A program made the position numbers and the translations under genes. Below, piece by piece: positions 52,208-59,978 of a stretch of 59,978 nucleotides of DNA (the stretch's first letter is position 1; every line of letters begins with the position of its first letter). The stretch covers positions 1 to 59,978 of the forward strand of contig JAAUQI010000029.1 of the NCBI GenBank assembly GCA_012032345.1, read 5' to 3'. The notes beneath the pieces were generated by a model. It did no database searches. It saw nothing but the letters and a program-made list of their open reading frames with translations, and was not told the DNA's origin. This stretch comes from Leptolyngbyaceae cyanobacterium RM1_1_2 (GTDB lineage: Bacteria; Cyanobacteriota; Cyanobacteriia; Phormidesmidales; Phormidesmidaceae).

Positions 52208-52245
52208 GTCGGTTGTCTCCAGAAGGCTTATAACAGAGTTTTAAT

Positions 52246-52280
52246 CAGCAACAGACGGTTTTACTAACCGTCTGTTGCTG
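52246..52280. promoter_or_regulatory. Perfect 15-bp-arm hairpin in the divergent metal-transport promoter
   Basis: Arms CAGCAACAGACGGTT (52246-52260) and AACCGTCTGTTGCTG (52266-52280) flank a 5-base loop TTACT. It lies between the divergent ATPase and binding-protein genes, about 39 bases upstream of the ATPase start. There is no T-run on the rightward side, so a terminator is not obvious; an operator or leader element is possible. Confidence 0.75.
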
Positions 52281-52316
52281 GCGATACGCCCGGAAAAAAA
52301 CAGCGCGATCGCAATT

Positions 52317-52368
52317 ATGAAACAATCATGAAATCTATTGTACTATAAAAAATGAAAAGATTATGAAA
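52317..52368. promoter_or_regulatory. Two pairs of ATGAAA direct repeats at 11-bp spacing
   Basis: ATGAAA occurs at 52317, 52328, 52352 and 52363; within each pair the spacing is exactly 11 bp, one helical turn. They lie directly upstream of the binding-protein start (52383). Direct repeats at this spacing are the usual site form for OmpR-type response regulators, such as a Mn sensor. This is a pattern-based suggestion only. Confidence 0.35.
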
Positions 52369-52382
52369 GGAAGCTGACGTTC

Positions 52383-53333
52383 ATGCCAGTATTCACTCAC
52401 GGGGTTGCCTTGTGCCTGAGCGTAAGTCTTGTGGCTCTAGCTTTAGGAGGGTGTCAGTCACCCCCGGCTGAGGAGACTGGCGATCGCCCGGAGGTGGTCT
52501 CTACCAGCACTATGATTACCGACTGGACGGCCCGAGTTGGCGGTGACGAGATTGATCTCGTCGGCATTTTAGAACCGGGGGCTGACCCGCACATTTATGA
52601 ACCCGTGCCTGCTGACAGCATTGCCTTTGAGGAAGCCGACCTGATTTTGTATAACGGCTATAACCTGGAGCCAAACCTGATCAAGCTGATGAACGCGGCA
52701 GGGATTCAAGCTCGCAAGGTAGCGGTGGCAGAGGGGGTGACCCCGCTAGACTTTAACTATCAGGGCCGCACCGTGCCAGATCCTCACGTCTGGGGCAGCG
52801 TCCAAAATGTGATTCAAATGGTAGAGCTAATCCGCGACGAGCTGATTCAGCTTTCGCCTGCAGACGCAGCCCTTTTCAACCAAAATGCCGCCGCTCTCAT
52901 AGCCGAACTGCAGCAGCTCGATCGGTGGATCACAGCTCAGATTCAAACTATCCCAGCTAGTCAGCGGCAGCTTGTCACCACCCATGACGCCTTTCAGTAT
53001 TACGCCACCGCCTACGGCCTTGAGGTGACAGGTACCCTGATTGGCATCAGCACCGAGGAGCAGCCCAGCGCCCGCACCGTGCAGCAGCTAGCCGAGTCCA
53101 TTCAGCAGCTCAAGGTGCCAGCAATCTTTGCAGAAACCACCATCAACCCCCAGCTCATCAGCACGGTGGCCGCAGAAGCCGGGGTGGCACTAGCCCCCAC
53201 AGAGCTGTATTCTGACTCGATTGGCGCACCGGGCAGCGAGGGCGACACCTATCTCAAAATGATGGTCTCAAATACAAAGACGATTGTTGAGAACCTTGGC
53301 GGCACCTACACGCCGCTGCCGCCGTCACTTTAA
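52383..53333 (+). CDS. Zn/Mn-type ABC transporter substrate-binding lipoprotein (TroA/ZnuA-like)
   Basis: A 316-residue lipoprotein that delivers the metal to the permease. The lipobox is ALGGC (Cys24). Cluster A-I ligands visible are His70 (ADPHIYEP), His135 (PDPHVWGS), His201 (VTTHDAFQYY) and Asp278 (LYSDSIG). Three His plus Asp matches zinc-type TroA/ZnuA rather than the MntC/PsaA His-His-Glu-Asp set. There is no His-rich loop. The stop overlaps the glgA stop (TTAA at 53330-53333). Zinc is the likelier metal. Confidence 0.85.
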   Translation: MPVFTHGVALCLSVSLVALALGGCQSPPAEETGDRPEVVSTSTMITDWTARVGGDEIDLVGILEPGADPHIYEPVPADSIAFEEADLILYNGYNLEPNLIKLMNAAGIQARKVAVAEGVTPLDFNYQGRTVPDPHVWGSVQNVIQMVELIRDELIQLSPADAALFNQNAAALIAELQQLDRWITAQIQTIPASQRQLVTTHDAFQYYATAYGLEVTGTLIGISTEEQPSARTVQQLAESIQQLKVPAIFAETTINPQLISTVAAEAGVALAPTELYSDSIGAPGSEGDTYLKMMVSNTKTIVENLGGTYTPLPPSL

Positions 53334-54798
53334 GCGCGAATATGCTCATATACTCCCACATACTGCTCACCCGGTTCGCGCCAGGAGTAGTCGTAGGCCA
53401 TGCCCTGCAGCGCTAGCTGGCGAAAAAGCTGCGGACTCTGGTAATAGAGATCTAGCGCTCGGCCCAAGCCTGACTCTATCGCCGCATAGTCAGATTCAAA
53501 AAAGACGAAGCCGTTACGCTCCTCTAGCTCGTGGGTCTGGTCATAATCCCAGTCAAAAACGGTGTTGACCAAACCACCTACCCCGCGCACCACGGGCACA
53601 GTCCCGTACTGCAAACCAATCATCTGAGTCAGGCCACAGGGTTCATAGTTACTAGGCACGATGATTAGATCCGCAGCCGCGTAGATCAGGTGAGCCAGCT
53701 CTTCATTAAAACTCAGCTCTAGATGACAGTCTGGATTTTCGTTGAGGAAGTTTTTCTCATGCCAGAACCAGTCATTAATAGCCGGTTCAGTCGCAGACCC
53801 CAACAGCACAAACTGAGCCTTTCTTTGCAGCGAGTAGTAAAGAGCATGATGCACCAGATGAACGCCCTTTTGCTGGTCAAGCCGACCAATAAAGGCAATC
53901 AAAGGTTTGTCGGCTTCTTTCAGGGTTAGCTGCTCACGCAGGGCCTTTTTATTGAGAATTTTGTCTTCAAAGCGATCGTGCTGTAGTGGAAAGGAATGTA
54001 GCGATCGCTTTCAGGGTTCCAAATCGTCTCATCAATACCGTTGAGAATGCCGCCAAACTTGTACTGATGGGCATCTAGGGTCGGCTGCAGGCCACAGCCA
54101 ATTGAGCTAAACCGGGCTTCCCAGGCATGGTGGGGCGAAACCGTGTTGACGTGGTTGGCGTAGACAATGCCCCCTTTCATCAGGTTAATGGCATCGTGGT
54201 TGTTGTCTCGCAGTTTGTCAGGGCGGTAATAGTAATCGTCACGGTTTAGCCCGGTAGCTCTCAGCACCTCTGGCCCGCAAACCCCCTGATGCTTGAAGTT
54301 ATGAATGGTATAGCAGACCCGCTGTCGCTCCATGCCGTGCCAGCCATACATTTCGTAGAGCATGACCGGGATCAGGCCCGTCTGCCAGTCGTGGCAGTGA
54401 ATCACGTCAGGCCGCTTGTTTGCTCGCAGCAGAAACTCTAGGGCAGCTTTGCTGAAAAAGGCGAAGCGCATAGGATCATCGGGCGCGCCGTAGTAAAGCC
54501 CCCGCTCAAAAAAGTTATCGCCGGAATGGGGCTGAACAAAAAAGCACAGCCGCCCATGCACCCAGCCGCAAAAGACCGAGCAGTGAATAACGCTGTCATA
54601 CCAGGGCACCAGCAAATCTTTGTAGGCATCATGCAGACCCCAAACATGGTCGTGGCGCATGTTGTCATACATCGGCAGAATCAGCTCGACGCAGTGGCCC
54701 TGACTGTCTAGTTCTCGGCTGAGGCCGTAAACCACATCTCCTAAGCCACCCGCTTTGATTACTGGAGCGCACTCAGAGGCAATCTGCACAATGTACAT
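53330..54798 (-). pseudogene. glgA: Glycogen (starch) synthase, split by one-base frameshift
   Basis: Two frames make one ADP-glucose glycogen synthase of about 490 residues, the normal GlgA length. The N-terminal frame (from 54798) opens with IVQIASECAPVIKAGGLGDV (K-x-G-G-L donor site) and ends after YIPFHYS; the C-terminal frame, in another phase, continues HDRFEDKILNKKALREQLTL, then FIGRLDQQKGVHLVHHALYY and SNYEPCGLTQMIGLQYGTVP. One missing base near 53975-53990 explains the break. If real, glycogen synthesis would rest on a second GlgA; most cyanobacteria carry two. Confidence 0.9.
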
Positions 54799-54978
54799 AA
54801 CTTCTCCCTGTTTAATACAGCTTCATCTATGGCGATGTCTACATTCAAATAGAGGACTGAACCCCTAGCAAGAACATCTGTCACAAGTCAGGTTTGAGAA
54901 AACTTATGCCAACGCCGCTGTCTGTGAGCGGACTCGCAACTGACTGATTTTTCGCAGTTTACAAAGTTTGGTCTAGGG

Positions 54979-56118
54979 TCATCGCTGTAGGGCAGTTTCC
55001 ACCGGGCTTTCTTCAAAAGAGCGATCGCTCTTTCTACCCTGGCTGCGCCGCTCGGCCATAAGCTTAGGCCGCAGATAGAGATTTTCTAGTACTACAGCGC
55101 CTCCGGCAATCCAGGGAGGGACAATCAGGGCACCGATGATACCTAAAACCTGAGTACCCCCGAGGACAGCGAGTAGCTGATAGAGCGGATGTACGCCAAC
55201 TGAGGAACCCACCAGCAGGGGGTCAAGCACGTAGGTTTCGAGATTTTGCAAGACCACGTAGAGCAGCATGACCCAGAGAAAAGTCCAGCCGCCCTGAGAG
55301 GCCGCCACTACAACAGCGGGAATTGCGCCCAGGATAGGCCCCAAAAAGGGTATGAGATTTGTCACACCCGCGATCGCGCCCAAACCCAAAGCAAAATCTG
55401 ACAGGCCCAAAAAGCTAAGTCCGGTAGTGGTGATTACCGATAAAATGGCTGAAACAATCAGGCGACCGCGAATGTAGCTGCCAATGCGATAGCTCACGGG
55501 GGCCACCTGAGCTGCGACCCGATCGTCCCAGGGCTGAGGCAGCAGCCGGGCCAGGTTTTTAATCAGGGTGCGGCTGTCAGCCAGCATGTAGCCCGACAAA
55601 AATATAGACAAAATCAGGCTAAAAACGCCGCCCAAAATACCTGTTGTTACCCCGTAGGATCGGACAAGAAGCTGCTGGCTAGAGCGAATTGCCCAGCGGG
55701 TCAGGGCTTGCACGTCAAGTACCTGATTAAACAGCTCGCCTGCTAGCTCAGGCCGGGTATCGTTGAGATTCATCACCCAGGCTTCGGCATAGGCCACTAC
55801 GCTCCTTAGCGAGAGCGGGATCTGCCGGATCAGTCGCTCAATTTGCTCAAAAATAGTCGGGCCAACCAGCAAAATTGTCCCCACAATAGCGCTGATTAAA
55901 GTCAGGTATACCAGCACAACCGCCAGCCAGCGCGGTACCCGGTAGCGCTCTGCCCATTCAACGATAGGCGCGATCGCAGAGGCCAGCACAATAGAAATCA
56001 GCACCAGTAAGATCAGTCCCTTGAGCTGCCAGAGCAAAATCAGTAAGGGCACGGCAGCAATCAATACAATCAAACTGCTGGTGGAAAACGTCAGTCGCTG
56101 CTCAGATATGCGATTCAC
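54979..56118 (-). CDS. AI-2E family (TqsA/PerM-like) transporter
   Basis: A 379-residue inner-membrane protein with about eight helices and the family core GLSDFALGLGAIAGVTNLIP, FLGPILGAIPAVVVAASQGG and YVLDPLLVGSSVGVHPLYQL. Members export small molecules or autoinducer-2; most are undefined. A cytosolic stretch with IEQIERLIRQIPLSL-like helix lies early. The gene stands alone between glgA and the TldD/PmbA pair. Confidence 0.9.
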   Translation of the reverse strand: MNRISEQRLTFSTSSLIVLIAAVPLLILLWQLKGLILLVLISIVLASAIAPIVEWAERYRVPRWLAVVLVYLTLISAIVGTILLVGPTIFEQIERLIRQIPLSLRSVVAYAEAWVMNLNDTRPELAGELFNQVLDVQALTRWAIRSSQQLLVRSYGVTTGILGGVFSLILSIFLSGYMLADSRTLIKNLARLLPQPWDDRVAAQVAPVSYRIGSYIRGRLIVSAILSVITTTGLSFLGLSDFALGLGAIAGVTNLIPFLGPILGAIPAVVVAASQGGWTFLWVMLLYVVLQNLETYVLDPLLVGSSVGVHPLYQLLAVLGGTQVLGIIGALIVPPWIAGGAVVLENLYLRPKLMAERRSQGRKSDRSFEESPVETALQR

Positions 56119-56192
56119 AGTTCACTATTCCAGAAGGAGTAAAGACATCACAGCTCAAGCAAAACCTGGATAGAAAATTTTTCACTCAGTCT

Positions 56193-57526
56193 CTAGAGGG
56201 TATAGGTTAGTCCTGCAACCAAAGCACCCGGCACGTGGGCACCGCCTAGGGAACGGTTGCCGTAGCTGCCCACTTCTGGAATAAATTGCTGAAAGTTGGT
56301 CAGCGCTAGGAGCTGTTCGCCAAAAATCCGATAAAAGCTATCGTCAAAGCGCAGATTTTGAATCGGCGCGACGATTTTACCCTGCTCTACCCAGAAGCAG
56401 GCATAGCGGGTCATGCCAGTGATGCGTCCCTGGGGGCGATCGCTCCAGTTGAGATAGTGCAGATTTGAGACGTACAGGCCCGTCTCCAGGGCCGCTAGAA
56501 TGTCAGCCTCAGCCAGCTCACCTGAGGGCACGACAGGGGATCGCAAGTGTTCACTCCGGGCCGCGTAGTTTGAGGCAATGCCGTACTCTTTTGCAGTCCG
56601 AGAGCTGACCAGGCTGTTTTGCAGTTCACCCGCTGCAATAATAAGCAGCTGCAGGGGCGCGACCTCACCAAAGTTGTTGAAGCGGGGTACCAGCCCATGA
56701 GAAAAGTCTTCCAGCAGGGTAAATTTTGGCGATAGCTGTTTTTCTCCCTGGCGCATTAGCCCAAAGGGGCTACCGCCGCGACGAATGGCTCCCTCACTGA
56801 CGCCGCCCCAGGAAAACATAGCAATCAGGTCAGCCACGGCGGCTGGGGCCAAGTAGGTGCGATAGCTGCCGCGCTCAATCTGCTGAGGAGGCTGGCTGAG
56901 CTTGTCCAGCAGGGTTTTAGTTTGGGCGATCGCGTGCTGATAGGCAGCTTCATCCCAGTGGCTCCCGGCTACTGTGCCTTTGACGGCTTGTCCGTCGGCA
57001 GTAAAACAGGAGTAGTCTAGGGTGAAAGTATCAGTTTCAAACCAGTGGTTTTGTCCTGCTGCATCGGCATAGGCTCGAATCACCTGCCCCCCGGCATAAA
57101 TGCCGATGAAGTCTAATGCCTGAACCGGATCAAGCAGCGTAGCCGCAACTGCCTCTGGGGCTAGGAGTTGCCCCTGATGAACTTCGTGGCTGATGGCGCT
57201 GCCGCTCGGTTGCACAATGTGAGGATCTTCTGGCAGCTGAGGCACTTCGTCGCGCAGATCTGCTAAAGCAGTCTGGAGCTGGATTAAATCTGCGGATTTT
57301 CGCCAGTAAAGGGCAGGCTGCGATCGCCTACTCGCCCGTCTTTAGTGAATGAGAGCTGTAGTTCACCCTCGCGCACCAGACCGCTTTGCCGTACTTTAGC
57401 CTGATTAAACCGGACAAACTGGCTAGATTCTCCCGTTAGCGTCAGAGTAAAAGCCTCTCGTGAGCGTAGCTGCGATCGCAGGCTAGCCGCTAGCTGCTCA
57501 AACAGCGCTTCCCACATGACCTTCAT
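56193..57526 (-). pseudogene. TldD/PmbA family protein (PmbA-like partner), frameshifted
   Basis: The first frame (57526) covers about 80 residues and ends after GDRSLPFTGENPQI. The second (to 56193) opens at MPQLPEDPHIVQPSGSAISH. Restoring one base after the CC at about 57294-57295 joins them through SADLIQLQTALADLRDEVPQ, giving about 444 residues, the usual PmbA size. The conserved C-terminal part (NNFGEVAPLQLLIIAAGELQ; GSYGNRSLGGAHVPGALVAG) is intact. PmbA pairs with TldD to make the TldD/E-type peptidase that trims peptides such as microcin B17 or CcdA. Its start overlaps the tldD stop in ATGA. Confidence 0.85.
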
Positions 57527-58962
57527 GAGGCTCCCCCAAAAATTTCTACCGCCTCAAAAGCGCAGACGGGCGCACCATGACCGACTCGAATTGCCTGATT
57601 AGGTTCTCCCTTGCCACAAAAAGGCGTACCGTAAACCTGCCAGGTAGAGCGATCGCCAACCGCCATCAAGCTCTGCCAGAACTGGGGCGTTGTGGCCCGG
57701 TAGTTAGGATTGCGCAGGGTTTTTGTCAACTGTCCCTGCTCAATCAGTTGGGCATATTCGCAGCCAAACTGAAACTTATAGCGCTGATCGTCAATCGACC
57801 AAGAGCGATTGGCTTGCATATAGACACCGTGTTCGATATTGCCAATCAAATCCTCAAAAGTATAATCTCCAGGTTCTAAGTTGATGTTAGCCATGCGATC
57901 GACCGCAGGACGGTTCCAGGTGGAAGCTCTGGCGCAGGCAACCCCCGGTACGCCCAAGCGCATCTGGCTCTCTAAGCTGCCCAATCCTCGCTCTAGAATG
58001 CCAGCCCGAATCAAATATTCGCGGGTGGCAGGTGCTCCAGTATCGTCGAAGCTGTAGCTAGCCAGCTCTCCTGCAACCGTTGGGTCGAACGTAACGTTCA
58101 TCAGGGGTGAACCGTAAGCCAGATCACCAAAGTCTTCAGAGCTGACAAAGCTGCCGCCGGCATAGTTGCGCTCGTCTCCTAAAATGCGGTCTAGCTCTAG
58201 CGGATGACCGACACTTTCGTGAATCTGCAGCATCATCTGATCGGGAGCCAGCACTAAGGTCGTGGTCACATCGGGGCAATCAGCAGCGCTTAGCAGCTCG
58301 ATCGCCTGCTGCGCTACCCGGTCTACCCGCTGCCACAGATCGGCTCCTAAAAAAACCTCCCAGCCGCCCTGGTAGCAGCGCGCTAGCGAACCGTTGTCGC
58401 TGCGCTGCTGTACGATGCCTGCGTCCTGAGCCGTAACGCCAAAGTGGGTTTCGACTAGAAAAAATTGCTGATAAATTTCGGCACCGCTGCTGCTGACAAA
58501 CCAGGTCTCGGTTTCGCTGGCGATCGCCGTAGCATTGGTTTGAGTAATCTGGTCAGATACCTGAAGCTGCTGACAGATCCGCGCCAGTACATCATTAATA
58601 TCAGCCGGACTCAGCGCGTCAAACGGCTTTTGCTGAGCTGATTGGTAACGTCCCGTTATGGCCGGACGCAGCGCGGGTGAAACTGAATACAGCCCTCGAT
58701 GGCTAGCAGCTATGGCTTGCTGATAGGCCGCCTCTGCTGCCTGCCGTAGTCCCTCTGGAGAGAGAACATTCGTAGCCGCGTAGCCTGACTGCCCTTGGGC
58801 TATCACTTCTACCATTGCCCCCCAATCGAGCGCCCGAGAATTGCGCTGAGGCATCTGATCTCGCATAGAGCGATGATTGATGGACTCTTTAACAGCTCGA
58901 ATACCGACCCAGTCTGCAGGCAGAGAGAGGGCATCAAGACATTGGGACAAAGCTTCGATCAT
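57523..58962 (-). CDS. tldD: TldD/PmbA family metallopeptidase (TldD-like partner)
   Basis: A 479-residue peptidase subunit. The catalytic zinc site is MMLQIHESVGHPLELDRILG (HESVGH at about 248-253). The typical TldD blocks YAGGSFVSSEDFG and VTFDPTVAGELASYSFDDTG follow. The gene overlaps the pmbA-like gene by four bases, so both are made together and probably form the active heteromer. The natural peptide substrate in cyanobacteria is not known, but TldD homologues mature ribosomal peptides. Confidence 0.9.
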   Translation of the reverse strand: MIEALSQCLDALSLPADWVGIRAVKESINHRSMRDQMPQRNSRALDWGAMVEVIAQGQSGYAATNVLSPEGLRQAAEAAYQQAIAASHRGLYSVSPALRPAITGRYQSAQQKPFDALSPADINDVLARICQQLQVSDQITQTNATAIASETETWFVSSSGAEIYQQFFLVETHFGVTAQDAGIVQQRSDNGSLARCYQGGWEVFLGADLWQRVDRVAQQAIELLSAADCPDVTTTLVLAPDQMMLQIHESVGHPLELDRILGDERNYAGGSFVSSEDFGDLAYGSPLMNVTFDPTVAGELASYSFDDTGAPATREYLIRAGILERGLGSLESQMRLGVPGVACARASTWNRPAVDRMANINLEPGDYTFEDLIGNIEHGVYMQANRSWSIDDQRYKFQFGCEYAQLIEQGQLTKTLRNPNYRATTPQFWQSLMAVGDRSTWQVYGTPFCGKGEPNQAIRVGHGAPVCAFEAVEIFGGAS

Positions 58963-59457
58963 ATAGCTGGCAGATGGAATAGAAAAGGGCGCTGTTCATT
59001 ATTGTAGTGAGAATGGAGTAAGTTCTTGGGGCCAACTTACTGCACCTCATACAAATCAAAATCCCCGCCGTTTTTGGCAGGGATTAGTTACTCCATCTTA
59101 TGATGCAAACGTACTGTGATGCAGATCTGTAGAACCAATGCAGCAAAACCAGTGCAGCGTCGTACTTGATTTTGAGGTGACCCATAGTTCGTAGTTAGCG
59201 CTTCAGCGCTAAAGCACTGACTACCAACCCTAATTTCTAGCCATGATAGTGTTCTAGGCTTGGCGCTGCCGCTTTAGCCCTAGTCCTATGCCAGCAGCGG
59301 CCAGAGTGCCATTCAGGCTGGCAGTACCTACTATCGACACGGCGTCAAACTCTATTTTCTAATAAAAAAAATGGAATAACTTAATTTTCAAAGGCGTTTA
59401 AACCAAAAGACTTTGATTTCTGTAAAATCAGGTGTCTTCGTTTTTAGACGAAGCTTA
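58963..59457. other. Intergenic region with hairpin and dispersed repeat
   Basis: This 495-base gap between divergent tldD and the AsnC/Lrp gene holds two elements: arms AATCCC(C)GCC and GGC(A)GGGATT (59060-59085, loop of six with a T-run) and the palindromic repeat at 59186-59250. The AT-rich part at 59355-59450 should hold the rightward promoter. No frame was accepted. Confidence 0.6.
59186..59250. repeat. Dispersed palindromic repeat, copy 2
   Basis: Arms GTAGTTAGCGCTT (59191-59203) and AAGCACTGACTAC (59212-59224) flank a CAGCGCTA core, followed by caaccctaatttctagccat. This matches copy 1 at 7441-7505 in the same orientation, including the flank downstream of the palindrome, with scattered substitutions. 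The stem has two mismatches relative to copy 1. Confidence 0.8.
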
Positions 59458-59924
59458 ATGACGCTGAGTTCGCTAGATTACAAAGCGATCGCCCACCTAA
59501 TGACCCGTGCCCCCATTACCTGGGCAGAGCTAGCTTCTATTCTCAAGCTGTCTGCCCCCGCTACAGCCGATCGGGTGAGGCGACTGGAAGAGCAGGGTGT
59601 AATCCAGGGCTACCATGCCCACATAGATCCGCAAAAGCTGGGCTATCCCCTGACTGCTTTTATTGCCGTCACCCTTAATCATCCCCAAGGTCGAGCCGCC
59701 TTCATTCAAAAAGTAATGGATTTGCCAGAGGTTCAAGAGTGTCATCACATCACCGGAGATGACGACTACCTGCTCAAGGTTCGCTGTCGCAGCACCCAAG
59801 ATCTTGAGCGTTTGGTCAGCGATGAACTCAAAAGCCTTAGCGGAGTGCAAAAACTCGCACCACCATCGTGCTCTCCAGCGTCAAAGAAAGTCCGCTGTTA
59901 CCTATACCTGCCATACCAGTTTGA
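59458..59924 (+). pseudogene. AsnC/Lrp-family transcriptional regulator, frameshift near the 3' end
   Basis: ATG 59458 opens MTLSSLDYKAIAHLMTRAPI with the helix-turn-helix WAELASILKLSAPATADRVR, then the Lrp sensor (ALD/RAM) fold FIAVTLNHPQGRAAFIQKVM and VQECHHITGDDDYLLKVRC. As read, the frame runs off the window after VQKLAPPSC, unlike the family. One more A in the run at 59849-59853 restores KTRTTIVLSSVKESPLLPIP and a stop at 59922-59924. It would bind amino acids or related metabolites and regulate nearby or distant genes. Confidence 0.85.
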
Positions 59925-59929
59925 GAGGC

Positions 59930-59978
59930 TCCCCACCTTCCCACCTTCCCACCTTCCCACCTTCCCACCTTCCCACTC
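59930..59978. repeat. 8-bp tandem repeat at the window edge
   Basis: The unit CCCACCTT is repeated about five times up to the last bases of the window (with a final CCCACTC). It is a pyrimidine-rich simple repeat and may continue past the window. Confidence 0.85.

Noticed and set aside
52383-53333. MntC-type manganese-binding protein
   Set aside because: The third ligand position is His (TTHDAF) rather than the Glu of MntC/PsaA, so a zinc-type site is more likely.
59530-59850. 106-codon minus-strand frame at the right end
   Set aside because: It is the antisense shadow of the AsnC/Lrp coding region, which has clear family motifs.

Overview
The window looks like chromosome of a cyanobacterium. 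The evidence is the very frequent HIP1-type octamer GCGATCGC throughout, six NDH-1 (photosynthetic complex I) genes, a high-light-inducible protein, a cyAbrB regulator, a PAP/fibrillin, and several small families known mainly from cyanobacteria (DUF3134, DUF4327, DUF4168, DUF4058). Base use and gene style suggest a Leptolyngbya-like or Synechococcales lineage, but the species cannot be named from the sequence alone. No rRNA, tRNA, CRISPR array or prophage was found.

Layout. 1-7.4 kb: start of a probable transposase, a frameshifted Pro-rich lipoprotein, an EamA permease, mraY, DUF3134, PAP/fibrillin, a PD-(D/E)XK protein, YggT, and a stress-protein/ChaB fusion. 7.7-13.5 kb: ndhF-ndhD with a strong terminator, an HtrA-like protease with two PPC-type domains, and a convergent Hli gene. 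14-21 kb: cyAbrB, a CPBP protease, small conserved genes, a thiO-thiG fusion, a ferredoxin and cimA. 21.7-31 kb: TVP38 and a large GT-C-like membrane protein, a structured non-coding element with a duplicated hairpin, and a four-gene minus-strand cluster. 31-35 kb: a decayed TRAP-binding-protein gene, then ndhA-I-G-E and NAD kinase. 36-49 kb: transporters (GPH, CNT), a PP2C phosphatase, an RluE-like pseudouridine synthase, ribonuclease III, an oxidoreductase, an M14-like deacylase and class III alcohol dehydrogenase. 49-60 kb: a DUF4058 pseudogene, fur, a Zn/Mn-type ABC transporter, glgA, an AI-2E-family protein, the TldD/PmbA pair and an AsnC/Lrp regulator.

The most notable system is the cluster at 24.9-30.8 kb. 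In transcription order it holds a GT2 polyprenyl-phosphate glycosyltransferase, a secreted HEXXH protein, a PMT-type protein O-mannosyltransferase, and one polypeptide that joins a GT60-like (Skp1-GlcNAc-transferase-like) domain, a peroxiredoxin-like domain and a prolyl-4-hydroxylase-type 2OG-Fe(II) oxygenase. Spacing suggests one operon. It looks like a bacterial protein glycosylation/prolyl hydroxylation module that places the two chemistries of the eukaryotic Skp1 pathway on one chain.

A second pattern concerns data quality or decay. At least eight genes (lipoprotein, thiG part, GT-C protein, GT2, TRAP protein, glgA, pmbA-like, AsnC/Lrp) are each broken by what looks like loss of exactly one base, always in the same sense and several times in homopolymers. 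Systematic sequencing deletions are the simplest explanation. The broken genes are annotated here over their reconstructed span.
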